Below the pieces are notes generated by a model. It saw only the letters and a list, made by a program, of their open reading frames with translations, did not search any database and was not told where the DNA came from. The translations under genes and the position numbers were made by a program. Positions 1 through 9,474 of a DNA stretch of 64,000 nt are shown one piece after another. How positions within the stretch are numbered: the first letter of the stretch is position 1; each line of letters starts with the position of its first letter. Origin of the DNA: Verrucomicrobium spinosum DSM 4136 = JCM 18804 (GTDB taxonomy: Bacteria > Verrucomicrobiota > Verrucomicrobiia > Verrucomicrobiales > Verrucomicrobiaceae); contig NZ_ABIZ01000001.1 in assembly GCF_000172155.1 (NCBI RefSeq), positions 6,667,105-6,731,104 of the forward strand, written 5' to 3'.

Positions 1-1175
<1,175 letters not shown>

Positions 1176-1238
1176 GGGTTTGGGTGTTGTAGTATGCGCG
1201 TTTGGTTTGGGGAACTGAAAGTCAAATCCGAGGGTCGA

Positions 1239-1313
1239 TGGAGCTCGTGGCGGGGATTGAACCCGCGACCTCGTCCTTACCAAGGACGTGCTCTACCACT
1301 GAGCTACACGAGC
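1239..1313 (-). tRNA. tRNA-Thr (anticodon GGT)
   Basis: On the minus strand the acceptor stem GCTCGTG pairs perfectly with CACGAGC. The D arm is GCTC...GAGC. The anticodon stem CGTCC/GGACG closes a loop TTGGTAA with anticodon GGT (reads ACC/ACU, threonine). The T arm is GCGGG-TTCAATC-CCCGC. The discriminator base is T, and the CCA end is encoded at 1239-1241. The tRNA sits immediately 5' of tuf. Confidence 0.97.
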
Positions 1314-1419
1314 GCACCATTAACCGGGGATGTGCCACTTTTGAGGGAGACCAGGATGCCTGCCTTGCGTCTTCACGCAGAGGAATTCATCACTCGCCGA
1401 CCCGAAAAAAGTGGATCGC

Positions 1420-1447
1420 AAGTTAGTTGATCGAGCCGCTCTGTCAA
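1420..1447 (-). promoter_or_regulatory. Sigma-70-type promoter for tRNA-Thr/tuf
   Basis: On the minus strand a perfect TTGACA (1442-1447) is separated by 16 bp from TAACTT (1420-1425). This lies about 107 nt before the tRNA 5' end, with AT-rich sequence just upstream of the -35. It fits a strong housekeeping promoter for a stable-RNA/tuf transcript. The box match is visible; the activity is inferred. Confidence 0.6.
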
Positions 1448-1506
1448 AAAAATTTGGAATTATTTTTGCCGATTTTGCGCTTTTCTGGTGTTTGCGGCGT
1501 CACGTG

Positions 1507-1562
1507 CCCTCAATTCGTTCAAGTTGAGGGTGTTGGGCGACCATTCTACAAGAATGGTCGCC
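1507..1562. terminator. Two adjacent perfect hairpins after the oxidoreductase gene
   Basis: CCCTCAA (1507-1513) pairs with TTGAGGG (1524-1530). GGCGACCATTCT (1536-1547) pairs with AGAATGGTCGCC (1551-1562) across a 3-nt loop, a 12-bp perfect stem. They lie just downstream of the minus-strand gene ending at 1584 and upstream of the tRNA promoter. Neither has a U-run, so they may act as a transcript-end or processing structure rather than a classic intrinsic terminator. Confidence 0.45.
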
Positions 1563-1583
1563 AGCACTTAGATGGTCTCTCGA

Positions 1584-2957
1584 TCAAACGGAGGTCACTT
1601 CGAAGCCTTTGCGGTAGGTTTTGCTCAACAAGGCCTCGGCAGCCGGTTTTCCGGCGATCTTCATTGTCGCAGTGTCCCAATCCAGGGTCTCACCCGGGAA
1701 ACGGGCCGCCACGTTGCCAAGCTGCACCGCTTCGGCGAGTGGGCCAGCGTAGTGGAACCCTCCGTCGGTTTTGGTGCCTTCAAAAATGTGATTGATCCAG
1801 ACATGCCAGTGTGGCGTGCCCGTGACGTCCCTGGGATACGCGAAGCCTTGAAACTTTTCGAGGGGATACAGCCGGGGGCCCGCCACATGCGGGATGATCG
1901 CATTCCCCTGTTCTCCGATCACCAGGGAGCCCGCCTTGGGCAGATTGAATGTCTCCGGCATCTGGGCGAGTTCCTTGGGCGGCTGCAGCTTGCCATCGTA
2001 CCAGATGATCTCGACGGTGTTCCCCGCCGTGAACTGGGTGCCAGGGAACACGTAGTGCACCCGCTCCGGCCCAGGCCAGATCTCACCATTGATGCCCTCG
2101 TGCTCCGCGCGGACAGACACCGGAGCCGTGAGCTCCAGGGCGGTGAACAGCGGATCGAAGATGTGGCAGCCAAAGTCCCCCAGCGCCCCGGAACCAAATG
2201 CCTGCCAGTCGCGCCACACAAACGGGTGGTAGGCATCCGCCACATACGGACGCTCGGGAGCGGCCCCCAACCAGAGGTTCCAATCCACATTGGGCGGAGG
2301 GGCAGTTTCCTTTTCCTTCGCGGGGCGATCAAGGTAGTCAGTGCGCTCGCGGCCGTCCACCCCTACCCAGCTGTGAATCTCCTTCACCTTGCCGATCGCC
2401 CCTTCGCGCAGCAGGCGTACAGCCAGCCGATACTCCAGGTTGGAGTGAATCTGGTTTCCCATCTGGGTCACCACCCCGGTCTTCTCCGCCCAGAGGCGCA
2501 TCTGGCGGCACTCCCACACCGTGTGCGCGAGCGGTTTCTGGCAGTACACATGTTTCCCACGCTTCATCGCCTCGATTGAAGCCCGTGCGTGCGCATGATC
2601 CGGCGTGGAGACGGAGACGGCATCCACCTTGTCCCCCAGCTGCTCCAGCATCTGCATGTAGTCCACGTAGTGAGGCACGCCGGGGTACTCCTTGTCCGCC
2701 TTTTCAAAACGGTTGCTATCAATGTCGCAGAAGGCCACCAGCTTGGCCTTGGGATGGTTGCCGATGTTCTTGAGATCGGCGAAGCCCATGCCATCCACAC
2801 CGATGTTGGCCACCTGCAACATGGAGTTGAGCGGCTTGGAATAGGATCCGCTAGGGAGGATGAAGGGGGCCGCGACGGCGCTCGCAGCAGTTTGCAAGAA
2901 GCGGCGGCGGGAGTTGAGCGATTTCGGCCGGGAAGAGCTGGGAAGATCAATTGCCAT
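1584..2957 (-). CDS. Tat-exported Gfo/Idh/MocA-family oxidoreductase
   Basis: A predicted NAD(P)-dependent sugar or polyol dehydrogenase-like protein of 457 residues, exported folded. The N-terminus carries a twin-arginine signal (NSRRRFLQTAASAVAAPF, about residues 15-32). The Rossmann fold follows at about 48-80 (VANIGVDGMG, then FCDID at the end of strand 2). The conserved EKP catalytic motif appears as CQKPLAHT, with the lysine kept and Glu replaced by Gln, common in secreted planctomycete/verrucomicrobial members. The C-terminal half is the dimer/substrate domain. I chose the ATG at 2957 because the open frame extends 47 codons further upstream with no signal-like sequence. Substrate is unknown. 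The sulfatase nearby makes a carbohydrate role plausible. Confidence 0.9.
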   Translation of the reverse strand: MAIDLPSSSRPKSLNSRRRFLQTAASAVAAPFILPSGSYSKPLNSMLQVANIGVDGMGFADLKNIGNHPKAKLVAFCDIDSNRFEKADKEYPGVPHYVDYMQMLEQLGDKVDAVSVSTPDHAHARASIEAMKRGKHVYCQKPLAHTVWECRQMRLWAEKTGVVTQMGNQIHSNLEYRLAVRLLREGAIGKVKEIHSWVGVDGRERTDYLDRPAKEKETAPPPNVDWNLWLGAAPERPYVADAYHPFVWRDWQAFGSGALGDFGCHIFDPLFTALELTAPVSVRAEHEGINGEIWPGPERVHYVFPGTQFTAGNTVEIIWYDGKLQPPKELAQMPETFNLPKAGSLVIGEQGNAIIPHVAGPRLYPLEKFQGFAYPRDVTGTPHWHVWINHIFEGTKTDGGFHYAGPLAEAVQLGNVAARFPGETLDWDTATMKIAGKPAAEALLSKTYRKGFEVTSV

Positions 2958-3069
2958 GCCGCGACTACACGCGGAACAGCCAGGGTGTTTCAGCGCGGGG
3001 CCAAGACTATCACATTCGGTGACTTCCTGCATAGGCAGAGGCAGATCCCGCGCCTCTGGCCGCCTCAAG

Positions 3070-4086
3070 CTAGTCCTGCACTCGAAGGGATCCTCCAATC
3101 ATCTTGAAAAGAGCCTGGTGCTTCCTGATCCGATCTTCCCCCACCGTTCCCTCCTCCGGCCCAAAAGTGTTGATCTGAAAGTTGATCATGTACCTGCCCC
3201 GGAACACGCGGATGACTTGCGCCGCACGCAAAGCTCTCTCACCCAGTTGCTCATAAGGCTGCCTGCGCGTGAACAGGAAAGCAGGCATGCCATTCACCCG
3301 GGTTTTGAGAAAGGAAGTGAGCTCGATCCCAAGGACTTCATAGCTCTGCCGCAGCATGTCCTCTGTGTATCTGGCATACAGTTCATCCGCTCTCACCGGC
3401 ATCCCATTCTCATCCACCGTGGGATTGACCAGCACCGTCATCCAGACGTTCCCATGTCCGTAGCAGTTGCGGAAGCCAACGAGCTCCTTCTTCGGCGACA
3501 CTTCCGCCTTCCAGCTCATCGGCACTTCAAAAGTCACTTCCATCCCACTGTTGGCAGTATGCTGAATCCGGCGACTGAAGCCGTCAGAGAACTCCTTCTC
3601 AGGCGACTTTGAATAGACCGGGTGGTTCCAGAGGAGATTCCCGCGAACCAGGTCAACTTCAATCGCCCCCTTGGCCCGGCTGTCCACCAGCTTCAGGAAT
3701 TCCCGGGCCATTTTGACTGTTGCAACATCATCATATTTGGCCAGCTCCTTCCAGCTCGCTGCGTCCATCTGGGCTAGCATGGCTCTCCCTTCCTCGGGGG
3801 CTTTTTTAATGATGTCGGCCTCGATCGCGTCGCATCCACTGGCGAAGGGTGAAGAAAGCCATGAAGCTCGTGCGGCATACACCTCTACCGCCAGACTTGG
3901 AAATGCCTTCTCCAGCTTGTTGAGCTTCCACTCAATGCCCCTGGCATACATCCTGGACTGGAGCAACTCGGTGGGGAGATCTCCCTTGGGCGTGCCAGGG
4001 ATCGCCACATAGGGCTCGGCTGGCAAAACCACGGAGGACAACATCTGAAAGAACAGCAAGGTCAGGCAGAGAGCGCTTCTGATCAT
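3070..4086 (-). CDS. Secreted protein of unknown function
   Basis: A 338-residue protein that I do not recognise. The N-terminus MIRSALCLTLLFFQMLSSVV followed by LPAEP is a good Sec signal peptide, which is why the ATG at 4086 is preferred over one 19 codons upstream. The mature part has a helical first half rich in charged residues. The second half looks like beta strands (EVTFEVPMSW, VWMTVLVNPTV, RYMINFQINTFG), reminiscent of secreted proteins that describe a mean value fit or lipid-binding cup. No catalytic motif is evident. It lies between the oxidoreductase and sulfatase genes on the same strand with short gaps, so it may share their transcript. Confidence 0.75.
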   Translation of the reverse strand: MIRSALCLTLLFFQMLSSVVLPAEPYVAIPGTPKGDLPTELLQSRMYARGIEWKLNKLEKAFPSLAVEVYAARASWLSSPFASGCDAIEADIIKKAPEEGRAMLAQMDAASWKELAKYDDVATVKMAREFLKLVDSRAKGAIEVDLVRGNLLWNHPVYSKSPEKEFSDGFSRRIQHTANSGMEVTFEVPMSWKAEVSPKKELVGFRNCYGHGNVWMTVLVNPTVDENGMPVRADELYARYTEDMLRQSYEVLGIELTSFLKTRVNGMPAFLFTRRQPYEQLGERALRAAQVIRVFRGRYMINFQINTFGPEEGTVGEDRIRKHQALFKMIGGSLRVQD

Positions 4087-4174
4087 ACAATCCTTTAGGT
4101 CAAAAAAACCGGCCTGTCCAGCAATCCTGCTCCATCCGGCCATGGGCTCCCTGCCTCCTCACGCGGAACAGGCC

Positions 4175-5593
4175 TCATTGCCGCCGACGCGCACCCATCA
4201 TCTCCTTTTGCCATGCAAGGAGTGCCGTCTTAAGCCGTTGCACCACCTCCGGTTTGCGCTCTGCGAGATTTTCCGTCTCTCCAAAGTCTGTGCTGAGATC
4301 GTACAACTGCACCGCGGATCCATCATAGTCACAAAGCAGTTTCCATGAACCTTCCCTCATGGCGAGGTCCGGGAGAGGCTCTTTGTTTTTTGGCCCCATG
4401 GTTTTACGATCAGGCGGACGGGACCAGAAAAGAGGAGCCGTGCGCGAGGCCTCGCTCTTCCCCAGCAACACGGGAGCCAGATTTTCACCATCGAATCGCT
4501 CCGGACCGGCATTGGCACCGGCCAGCGCCAGCAATGACGGCGCAATGTCGATGGCGGCAAAGACAGATCGCTCATTGTGGCTCGCCGCCTTCCCCGCCTC
4601 CATGATCCCGGGTGCCCAGGCAATAAGGGGCGATCGCACGCCGCCTTCATACAGCGTGGCCTTGGTGCCGCGGAACAACCCCGCCGAACCCGCTCCGGGC
4701 TCGGGGCCGTTGTCCGAACACACCAGCACGAGGGTGTTATTTCGCAAAGCTGGCGTGTCCCGCAGATGGTCAAACAGGCGCCCCAGCTGGCGATCCATTT
4801 CTTCCAGCACCGCCAGATACAGGCCCCGCTTTCCCTCCCGCCACTTTTCAACCGGCGGCCAGAAGGGGCTGTGCACATCATCCGGCCACAGGTTGACGTA
4901 GAACGGCTTCCCTTCCTGGGCTGACTTGTCCATGAAATGGATCGCAGCCTCCACAAACCCGCCGGTGATCTTTGATCGTTGCATCCAAGTCACGGGTCCC
5001 CCGAGCCGCTCGGCATTGACCCAGATCTTCCCTGGTGCAGCGTCTCCAGGCTTGAGTGTCAGCGGCAAAAGCTTGGGCCCCATGCCTTCGAAATTCGTAA
5101 GCGACTCATCGAACCCGTACGCCGTGATGGGCGGAGCATCATCCACATCCCGTTGACCACCCAGATGCCATTTGCCGAAGTGGCCCGTAGCATATCCCCT
5201 GGCCTTCAAGGCCTTCGCCAAAGTCGGGGCCTGGGGGGCCAACCAGTTCACCATGCCCCTCTGGAGATTGGCCGCACGGGCCTCCAGAAATGAGGTGATT
5301 CCCCAGCGCTGAGGATACTGCCCCGTGGTGAGAGCGCAGCGCGAAGGGGAGCAGATGGGGGAGTTCACATAGAACTGGGCAAATCGGATCCCCTCCACGG
5401 CCAACCGGTCAAGGTGAGGGGTCTGAGCCTCCTTGTTGCCGTAGCAGGAAAAGTCCCCCCACCCCATGTCGTCAATGAGCACCATGACGATGTTTGGAAG
5501 CCCGGGAGCGACGGTGGCTCCGGGGGCAACGCCTCCCGTCGCCAACCAGAGGAGGATCAGGGCGAGGGGTGAGAATGACATTCGTGAGGGCAT
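4175..5593 (-). CDS. Secreted type I sulfatase (arylsulfatase family)
   Basis: Hydrolyses sulfate esters, probably on a polysaccharide, outside the cytoplasm. The 472-residue protein has a signal peptide (LALILLWLATGG), then NIVMVLIDDMGWGD, whose aspartates bind calcium. The formylglycine motif CSPSR is at about residue 81 in the context NSPICSPSRCALTTGQ, followed by GKWHLGG at about 140 and SDNGPEPG at about 310. These are the S1-family landmarks, and Cys (not Ser) means it needs a cytosolic formylglycine-generating enzyme. The C-terminal part ends with the usual YDLSTDFGETENLA subdomain. An AAGGAG lies about 13 nt before the ATG at 5593; an in-frame ATG at 5581 is an alternative start. The substrate cannot be read from the sequence. 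Confidence 0.93.
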   Translation of the reverse strand: MPSRMSFSPLALILLWLATGGVAPGATVAPGLPNIVMVLIDDMGWGDFSCYGNKEAQTPHLDRLAVEGIRFAQFYVNSPICSPSRCALTTGQYPQRWGITSFLEARAANLQRGMVNWLAPQAPTLAKALKARGYATGHFGKWHLGGQRDVDDAPPITAYGFDESLTNFEGMGPKLLPLTLKPGDAAPGKIWVNAERLGGPVTWMQRSKITGGFVEAAIHFMDKSAQEGKPFYVNLWPDDVHSPFWPPVEKWREGKRGLYLAVLEEMDRQLGRLFDHLRDTPALRNNTLVLVCSDNGPEPGAGSAGLFRGTKATLYEGGVRSPLIAWAPGIMEAGKAASHNERSVFAAIDIAPSLLALAGANAGPERFDGENLAPVLLGKSEASRTAPLFWSRPPDRKTMGPKNKEPLPDLAMREGSWKLLCDYDGSAVQLYDLSTDFGETENLAERKPEVVQRLKTALLAWQKEMMGARRRQ

Positions 5594-5689
5594 CCCTCTG
5601 CAACGTCTCCTTGCAGGGGGAAATTCATGTGATTCGGGCAATTCCTCTTCCTTCCGGGCGATTCGCATCTCGCTGCCGGTCGTGTGCGG

Positions 5690-6376
5690 TCACACCAGCT
5701 CGCCAAACCGCTCAGGGCATCGCGAGTTGAACCCCTCAATCTCCACAGAACCCGATCCTCCCTTGAGCAAATGATACTCCTCCGCAAAAAGATTGAAACT
5801 GCAGAGATCAATCGGCGTCACTTCGGAAGCGTTGATCTTGCCAATCACTCCGCCCGCTTCGAGAGCGGCTGCGGCAAGCTCTGAGCAAAAGAATCGGGTA
5901 AAATCCTCCTCATTCCGGGTCGCAGCCCCCAACACCGGCGAGCCATCAAGAGCATCCAACGCGGAGCACACCGCCTGAGCGACGTCGTACCCTCTGCCCT
6001 GATGAGCCATCAGGAACCGGGTCAGTTGCTCAAGATCCAGCTTTTCACGAGCACTGGCACTTAGAGGGAGCCACCAGATGTGCCCCTCATAGCTCTCGAT
6101 ATGGTGACAGAGCCGGTTCCGCAAAACGCCACCAGAGCTTTTCCCGGTGATGTGGTCGCGGTGTAGAAACGTGGACTCCATGATATGCACCGCCAGACTG
6201 CCTGTTGTCAGGTCTGCCTCAGTTTCGACGCTGCACACGATGCCGACATGAGACACCGTCGCCCCAGTCGCCCATTTGATCACATCTGAAAAATTGTTCT
6301 TGCCCGAAAAGGCAACCACATCCCCAGGCAACATTCTGGCCCGGATCTCATGATAGGAGCTGGTGATGACAGGCAT
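5690..6376 (-). CDS. YiiX/YebB-like permuted NlpC/P60-fold protein (C92-type peptidase)
   Basis: A 228-residue protein with the circularly permuted papain-like layout in which His comes before Cys. MLPGDVVAFSG opens the fold. ATVSHVGIV supplies the likely catalytic His (about residue 43), and TRFFCSELAAAAL supplies the Cys (about residue 164). Members cleave cell-wall peptides or act on lipids and other amides. No signal peptide is visible, so the cellular site is unclear. The ATG at 6376 is chosen over a TTG four codons upstream. It lies 97 nt upstream of the sulfatase on the same strand. Confidence 0.75.
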   Translation of the reverse strand: MPVITSSYHEIRARMLPGDVVAFSGKNNFSDVIKWATGATVSHVGIVCSVETEADLTTGSLAVHIMESTFLHRDHITGKSSGGVLRNRLCHHIESYEGHIWWLPLSASAREKLDLEQLTRFLMAHQGRGYDVAQAVCSALDALDGSPVLGAATRNEEDFTRFFCSELAAAALEAGGVIGKINASEVTPIDLCSFNLFAEEYHLLKGGSGSVEIEGFNSRCPERFGELV

Positions 6377-6526
6377 GGCGCGAGACAATTCACGGTCGGA
6401 CGAGCATGCCTACACTATCGTCAGCCCGGTGGGTTGCAACTCCCTCGCGCCGTCAGCCGGATGGAAAAAGTCGCGGACCTGGAGCCCCATCACTGCCCGC
6501 GCCCCCTCCCTGACCGTGGAGGCAGC

Positions 6527-7021
6527 TCAGGCTCGTCGCCGACGCATGAGCAACAGCAGCAGGGCCGCGATGCAGATCACGATCTCAAACAAGAACGTCC
6601 AGTGAACCACAAAGCTCCACACCCACCAGCTGCGAGTGGCGGGCACGGTGACAAGGAAGAACGACTGGTCTGACAGGGGGTAAAGCCAGCGAATCCCCGC
6701 AAAGGGCGTATCGAGCAGCAAATGAAGGAAGACGCCACCGACGAACGATGTGGCAGCCAAAGCCAGGGCCCGGCTGCGCAAGATCAACGCCAAAATCAAT
6801 GAAACGCCCCATGCCGCCAGCCAAAAGACAGGCAGATGCGTCCAGTAGTCATGGTGAAGATGCCGCCCCTGGTCGATGAGGTAGAAGTACAGCATGTCGG
6901 CATCCGGAAAAATGCTGCCGACAACGAAAGGAACGAACAACAGGTGGCGGCGCTCTGCCGCCGCCCTCCGGGTTAACAGGCATGCGCCGAGATAACCCGC
7001 GGGAAGGTGGGCAATGAACAT
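6527..7021 (-). CDS. YdjM-like membrane-bound putative metal-dependent hydrolase
   Basis: A 164-residue inner-membrane protein of the YdjM/DUF457-type family. Landmarks are the N-terminal MFIAHLPAGYL, the acidic site GSIFPDADMLYF, HHDYWTHLP (about residues 56-64) with paired histidines, and a second metal-ligand segment FLHLLLDTPFAG. At least four hydrophobic segments are present. The family is tied in E. coli to the LexA regulon, and its chemistry is not established. The start codon is directly preceded by long homopolymer tracts (7023-7045) and by no Shine-Dalgarno sequence. Confidence 0.8.
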   Translation of the reverse strand: MFIAHLPAGYLGACLLTRRAAAERRHLLFVPFVVGSIFPDADMLYFYLIDQGRHLHHDYWTHLPVFWLAAWGVSLILALILRSRALALAATSFVGGVFLHLLLDTPFAGIRWLYPLSDQSFFLVTVPATRSWWVWSFVVHWTFLFEIVICIAALLLLLMRRRRA

Positions 7022-7022
7022 A

Positions 7023-7045
7023 GGGGGATTTTTTTTTGGGGGGGG
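7023..7045. repeat. Adjacent homopolymer tracts G5-A-T9-G8 at a start codon
   Basis: The plus strand reads five G, one A, nine T, then eight G. On the minus strand this is C8 A9 T C5, only 1 nt from the ATG of the YdjM-like gene. Tracts of this length are prone to slippage, and here length changes would alter the spacing between promoter and start codon. Confidence 0.7.
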
Positions 7046-7108
7046 ATCGCACCCTAAAGGATTGCTCCAAGGAGGTCCACAACGAAATCCGCCCCATGCC
7101 CGCAGACT

Positions 7109-7819
7109 TCAACTGATAAGCAGCAGCCGTGCTGGCTGCCCGCGCTCAATCACCGGTGCACGATGGATGCAAGGCGGCACGAGGCTTTCAGGATGGGCAA
7201 TGGCGATACGCCACAGGTTGCCAATGCCGAAAAAGTAGGGCCGGGCCTCTGGCAAGGGCGCGTAGTGCAGGTTGAAACAGTTATCGCTGAGGAACTCCTC
7301 AAATTCCTCGTCATCCTCGCCCCCATACAGTTCCAGCAACTCCGCGCGGATCTCCGGCACGTCCACCTTGCGCACCGCCTCTTCATTGAGCAGGCCTTCC
7401 GAGGCGGTGTGGTTGTAACTGCAAAGGTAGGTATCCGCCTCCACTGGTGCGCTATCGACGTGGAAGGAGTACACATCTGTGATCACCGGGCCGCCCTCCT
7501 CATCTCTTGGATAGCCGTGAATGCAATCCAGCACGGGCGAGAGACCATGATCCGCCAGGGCCTTGCGATCAGCGATCAGGACGTCCCTGGCAACCTGACC
7601 AGCTGGACTCAGCACGAGGCCATTGAGGGTCGCTTCATCCAGCGCCAGACGACCTTCCTTCACATCGAACTGGTCCACGACCTCGTCAAAATCACCCGGC
7701 AGGGTTCTCGCCCAGCAAAGCGCGTTGATGCCGTCCGCGAACTTGGTCGAAACGAGCTCCTCAAAGCTGTGTACGTACTTGATGCGGGGACAGTCTGGAT
7801 GGGGAGGGCTTGAGGACAT
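7109..7819 (-). CDS. DUF1826-like protein of unknown function
   Basis: A 236-residue soluble protein. Its order of landmarks resembles DUF1826 as I remember it: an early INALCWARTLP segment, a central FHVDSAPVEADTYLCSYNHT followed by EEAVRKVD, and a terminal CIHRAPV...ARLLLIS. The HxD in FHVD and the late His would fit a cupin/2OG-dioxygenase-like metal site, but that is inference. An acidic insert (GGEDDEEFEEFL) is unusual. The ATG at 7819 is preferred over an upstream GTG at 7852. No Shine-Dalgarno is seen. It is followed closely by the YdjM-like gene. Confidence 0.6.
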   Translation of the reverse strand: MSSSPPHPDCPRIKYVHSFEELVSTKFADGINALCWARTLPGDFDEVVDQFDVKEGRLALDEATLNGLVLSPAGQVARDVLIADRKALADHGLSPVLDCIHGYPRDEEGGPVITDVYSFHVDSAPVEADTYLCSYNHTASEGLLNEEAVRKVDVPEIRAELLELYGGEDDEEFEEFLSDNCFNLHYAPLPEARPYFFGIGNLWRIAIAHPESLVPPCIHRAPVIERGQPARLLLIS

Positions 7820-7864
7820 GTGAAGGAGGCGGGGGCCAGAATAGGACCACACCCCGCAACGACG

Positions 7865-8389
7865 TCAAGCCAGCGCCCCGGTCGCATAGTTCCACTCAGC
7901 GGGAAGCGGCTCCAGGCATGACGGGCATTCATAGACCTCGTCCTTGATGACGCAGGTCTGGAGACATCGTTGGCAGTAGCGGAATTCGAACGCGGTAGTG
8001 AATCCCTGAACACCCGGGAAACCTGCTGCTTTCAGGGCGAGATCGAGAGCAACCCATGCGCTTGATTCAGGACAGTATCCGGTTGAGAGATTGGATGCCT
8101 CTTCAATCACCAGTCCCGTCTTGGACCTGCGAAAGGCAATTTCACCCGCACATTCCACGGGTGCCCCTCTTGCACAGGCGATGTGTTCAGAATGCCGGTC
8201 CGCGATGAACAAGTGATGCCCAGACAACACTGTGTAGGTAAAGACCTCTGAAGGGGTGCCCGGAGAAAAGTATCCCGCATCAAGCGCCCACTTCATCAAA
8301 CCATCCGCCGTGGTCACTTCATGCCTGGGAGCGGCCATGTTGACCTTCTCCTTGATGGCAGCAGGACCCACGTAAGGATAAATTCGCAT
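7865..8389 (-). CDS. Small protein with C-terminal zinc ribbon
   Basis: 174 residues, not recognised as a named family. The last 40 residues form a rubredoxin-like knuckle pair, YCQRCLQTC then YECPSCLEPLP, i.e. CxxC-x(11)-CxxC, which should bind zinc. The N-terminal part (MKWALDAGYFSPGT, GHHLFIADRHSEHIACARG) looks like a compact alpha/beta domain. The start may be the ATG at 8389 or the ATG 17 codons in (8338, MAAPRHEV). It sits directly upstream of the DUF1826-like gene on the same strand. Confidence 0.65.
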   Translation of the reverse strand: MRIYPYVGPAAIKEKVNMAAPRHEVTTADGLMKWALDAGYFSPGTPSEVFTYTVLSGHHLFIADRHSEHIACARGAPVECAGEIAFRRSKTGLVIEEASNLSTGYCPESSAWVALDLALKAAGFPGVQGFTTAFEFRYCQRCLQTCVIKDEVYECPSCLEPLPAEWNYATGALA

Positions 8390-8404
8390 GCAGGGAGCAG
8401 GTCT

Positions 8405-8806
8405 TCATGAAGCAGGCACTTCACCGGCAGACTGCGATTTCAAGCGCTTCCTCTCCACCAGACCACCGATCAGTCCCGACAAAAACAACGCAACACCAAA
8501 GAACCCAAACACCATCCCCACTGCGGTTGAGACCATGCTTTTGGCGATAGCTGCACTCAACTGCTCGGGATCGCCGACCCCATTGCCCCCCAAGACCTCG
8601 AAACTTTGGGTGATTCCCATCACCGATCCCAGCATCCCGAGCAAAGGTCCAGCCAATATGAGCAAACCGCCAATGGTCATCATCCGTGTGAATGCGGGTT
8701 TCATCAGGGAACCAACATGCGCAAGGCAGCGCCCCCTGTCAATGCCAGCCCCAGCACTGGAGATTACCAGGGAGGCGAGCAAGCCATTCCGAAAACGCTC
8801 ACCCAC
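8405..8806 (-). CDS. Short MotA/TolQ/ExbB-type proton-channel protein
   Basis: Contains the core of the ExbB/TolQ/MotA family: GPLLGMLGSVMGITQSFEVL, then DPEQLSAAIAKSMVSTAVGM and a last transmembrane segment (FFGVALFLSGLIGGLV) with a basic end. Only about 100-133 residues are present, against about 230 in normal ExbB, so the first membrane segment and much of the cytoplasmic domain are missing. The start is uncertain. A GTG at 8806 would overlap the receiver gene's stop by 8 nt; an ATG at 8704 (MKPAFTRMMTIGG) would give only the channel core. No ExbD-like partner is next to it. Confidence 0.65.
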   Translation of the reverse strand: MGERFRNGLLASLVISSAGAGIDRGRCLAHVGSLMKPAFTRMMTIGGLLILAGPLLGMLGSVMGITQSFEVLGGNGVGDPEQLSAAIAKSMVSTAVGMVFGFFGVALFLSGLIGGLVERKRLKSQSAGEVPAS

Positions 8807-9140
8807 ACACCCTTTGAATGACCTGCTCAATCTGATTAAACTCCATCTTTCCGCAAACGGCGGATGCGCCTGCTCTGACCAAAGCAGCATTGCCCTCGTC
8901 ATGGGAGGAGACTGCCACGATGCTGATGCGGTCGCCCGACGCCCGGACTTTGCTGACGAGCGCATCGCCTTTTCCGTCATCGAGATCAAAATCTACCAGC
9001 ATCAAATCAAACGTCTCTACAGCTCGCACTTCCAGCGCTCTGGCTATGCTCGGCACGACGATGACATCATGCCGCGCAAGGAATAGACGAATGACATTCG
9101 CCGCAAATACATCGTGGTTTTCGACATAGAGAATCTTCAT
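8799..9140 (-). CDS. Stand-alone response-regulator receiver domain
   Basis: A 113-residue CheY-like receiver with no output domain. Expected residues are in place: acidic pocket near MKILYVENHD, phospho-acceptor Asp in LMLVDFDLDDG (about residue 50), Ser in VAVSSHDEG, and Lys in AVCGKMEFNQ. No histidine kinase is nearby. Its ATG overlaps the stop of the pentapeptide gene by one base (TGATG), and its own stop overlaps the putative GTG start of the ExbB-like gene, so the three are likely co-translated. Confidence 0.88.
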   Translation of the reverse strand: MKILYVENHDVFAANVIRLFLARHDVIVVPSIARALEVRAVETFDLMLVDFDLDDGKGDALVSKVRASGDRISIVAVSSHDEGNAALVRAGASAVCGKMEFNQIEQVIQRVCG

Positions 9141-9445
9141 CAGCTCTTGCCGGATTCAGAGGCAGAATCACCGGCTGAACTGCGATAGACGCGGAGCAAT
9201 TCGGTGACGAGAACCCCGTCAATCAGCATCCCCTCATAACAGGCGTCTTCGATCGACAGATGGGAACAGTTGGCGTTGCGGATGACGACGTGAGTCAATG
9301 CCACATCCTCGAACCTCGCCTCTGAGAGGTTGACGTCGGCAAACTGGGCCCCGGCAAGGCGCACATCGCGAAACTGCGCCCCGCCAAGATCGGTGTTGAG
9401 GAACTCCGCACCGGAAAGGTCCGCATTTTCAATCTTGGATTTCAT
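9140..9445 (-). CDS. Pentapeptide-repeat protein
   Basis: 101 residues made of about ten A(D/N)LxX-type pentapeptides (ADLSG, AEFLN, TDLGG, AQFRD, VRLAG, AQFAD, VNLSE, ARFED). These should fold as a short quadrilateral beta-helix. Such helices act as structural or protein-binding scaffolds; no DNA-gyrase role can be read from this. The ATG at 9445 begins right at the repeats (MKSKIENADL). A TTG at 9478 overlapping the GNAT stop is less likely. The stop shares one base with the receiver start codon. Confidence 0.85.
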   Translation of the reverse strand: MKSKIENADLSGAEFLNTDLGGAQFRDVRLAGAQFADVNLSEARFEDVALTHVVIRNANCSHLSIEDACYEGMLIDGVLVTELLRVYRSSAGDSASESGKS

Positions 9446-9474
9446 AGCATGCACGGGGTGCTGAATACTCAGGC

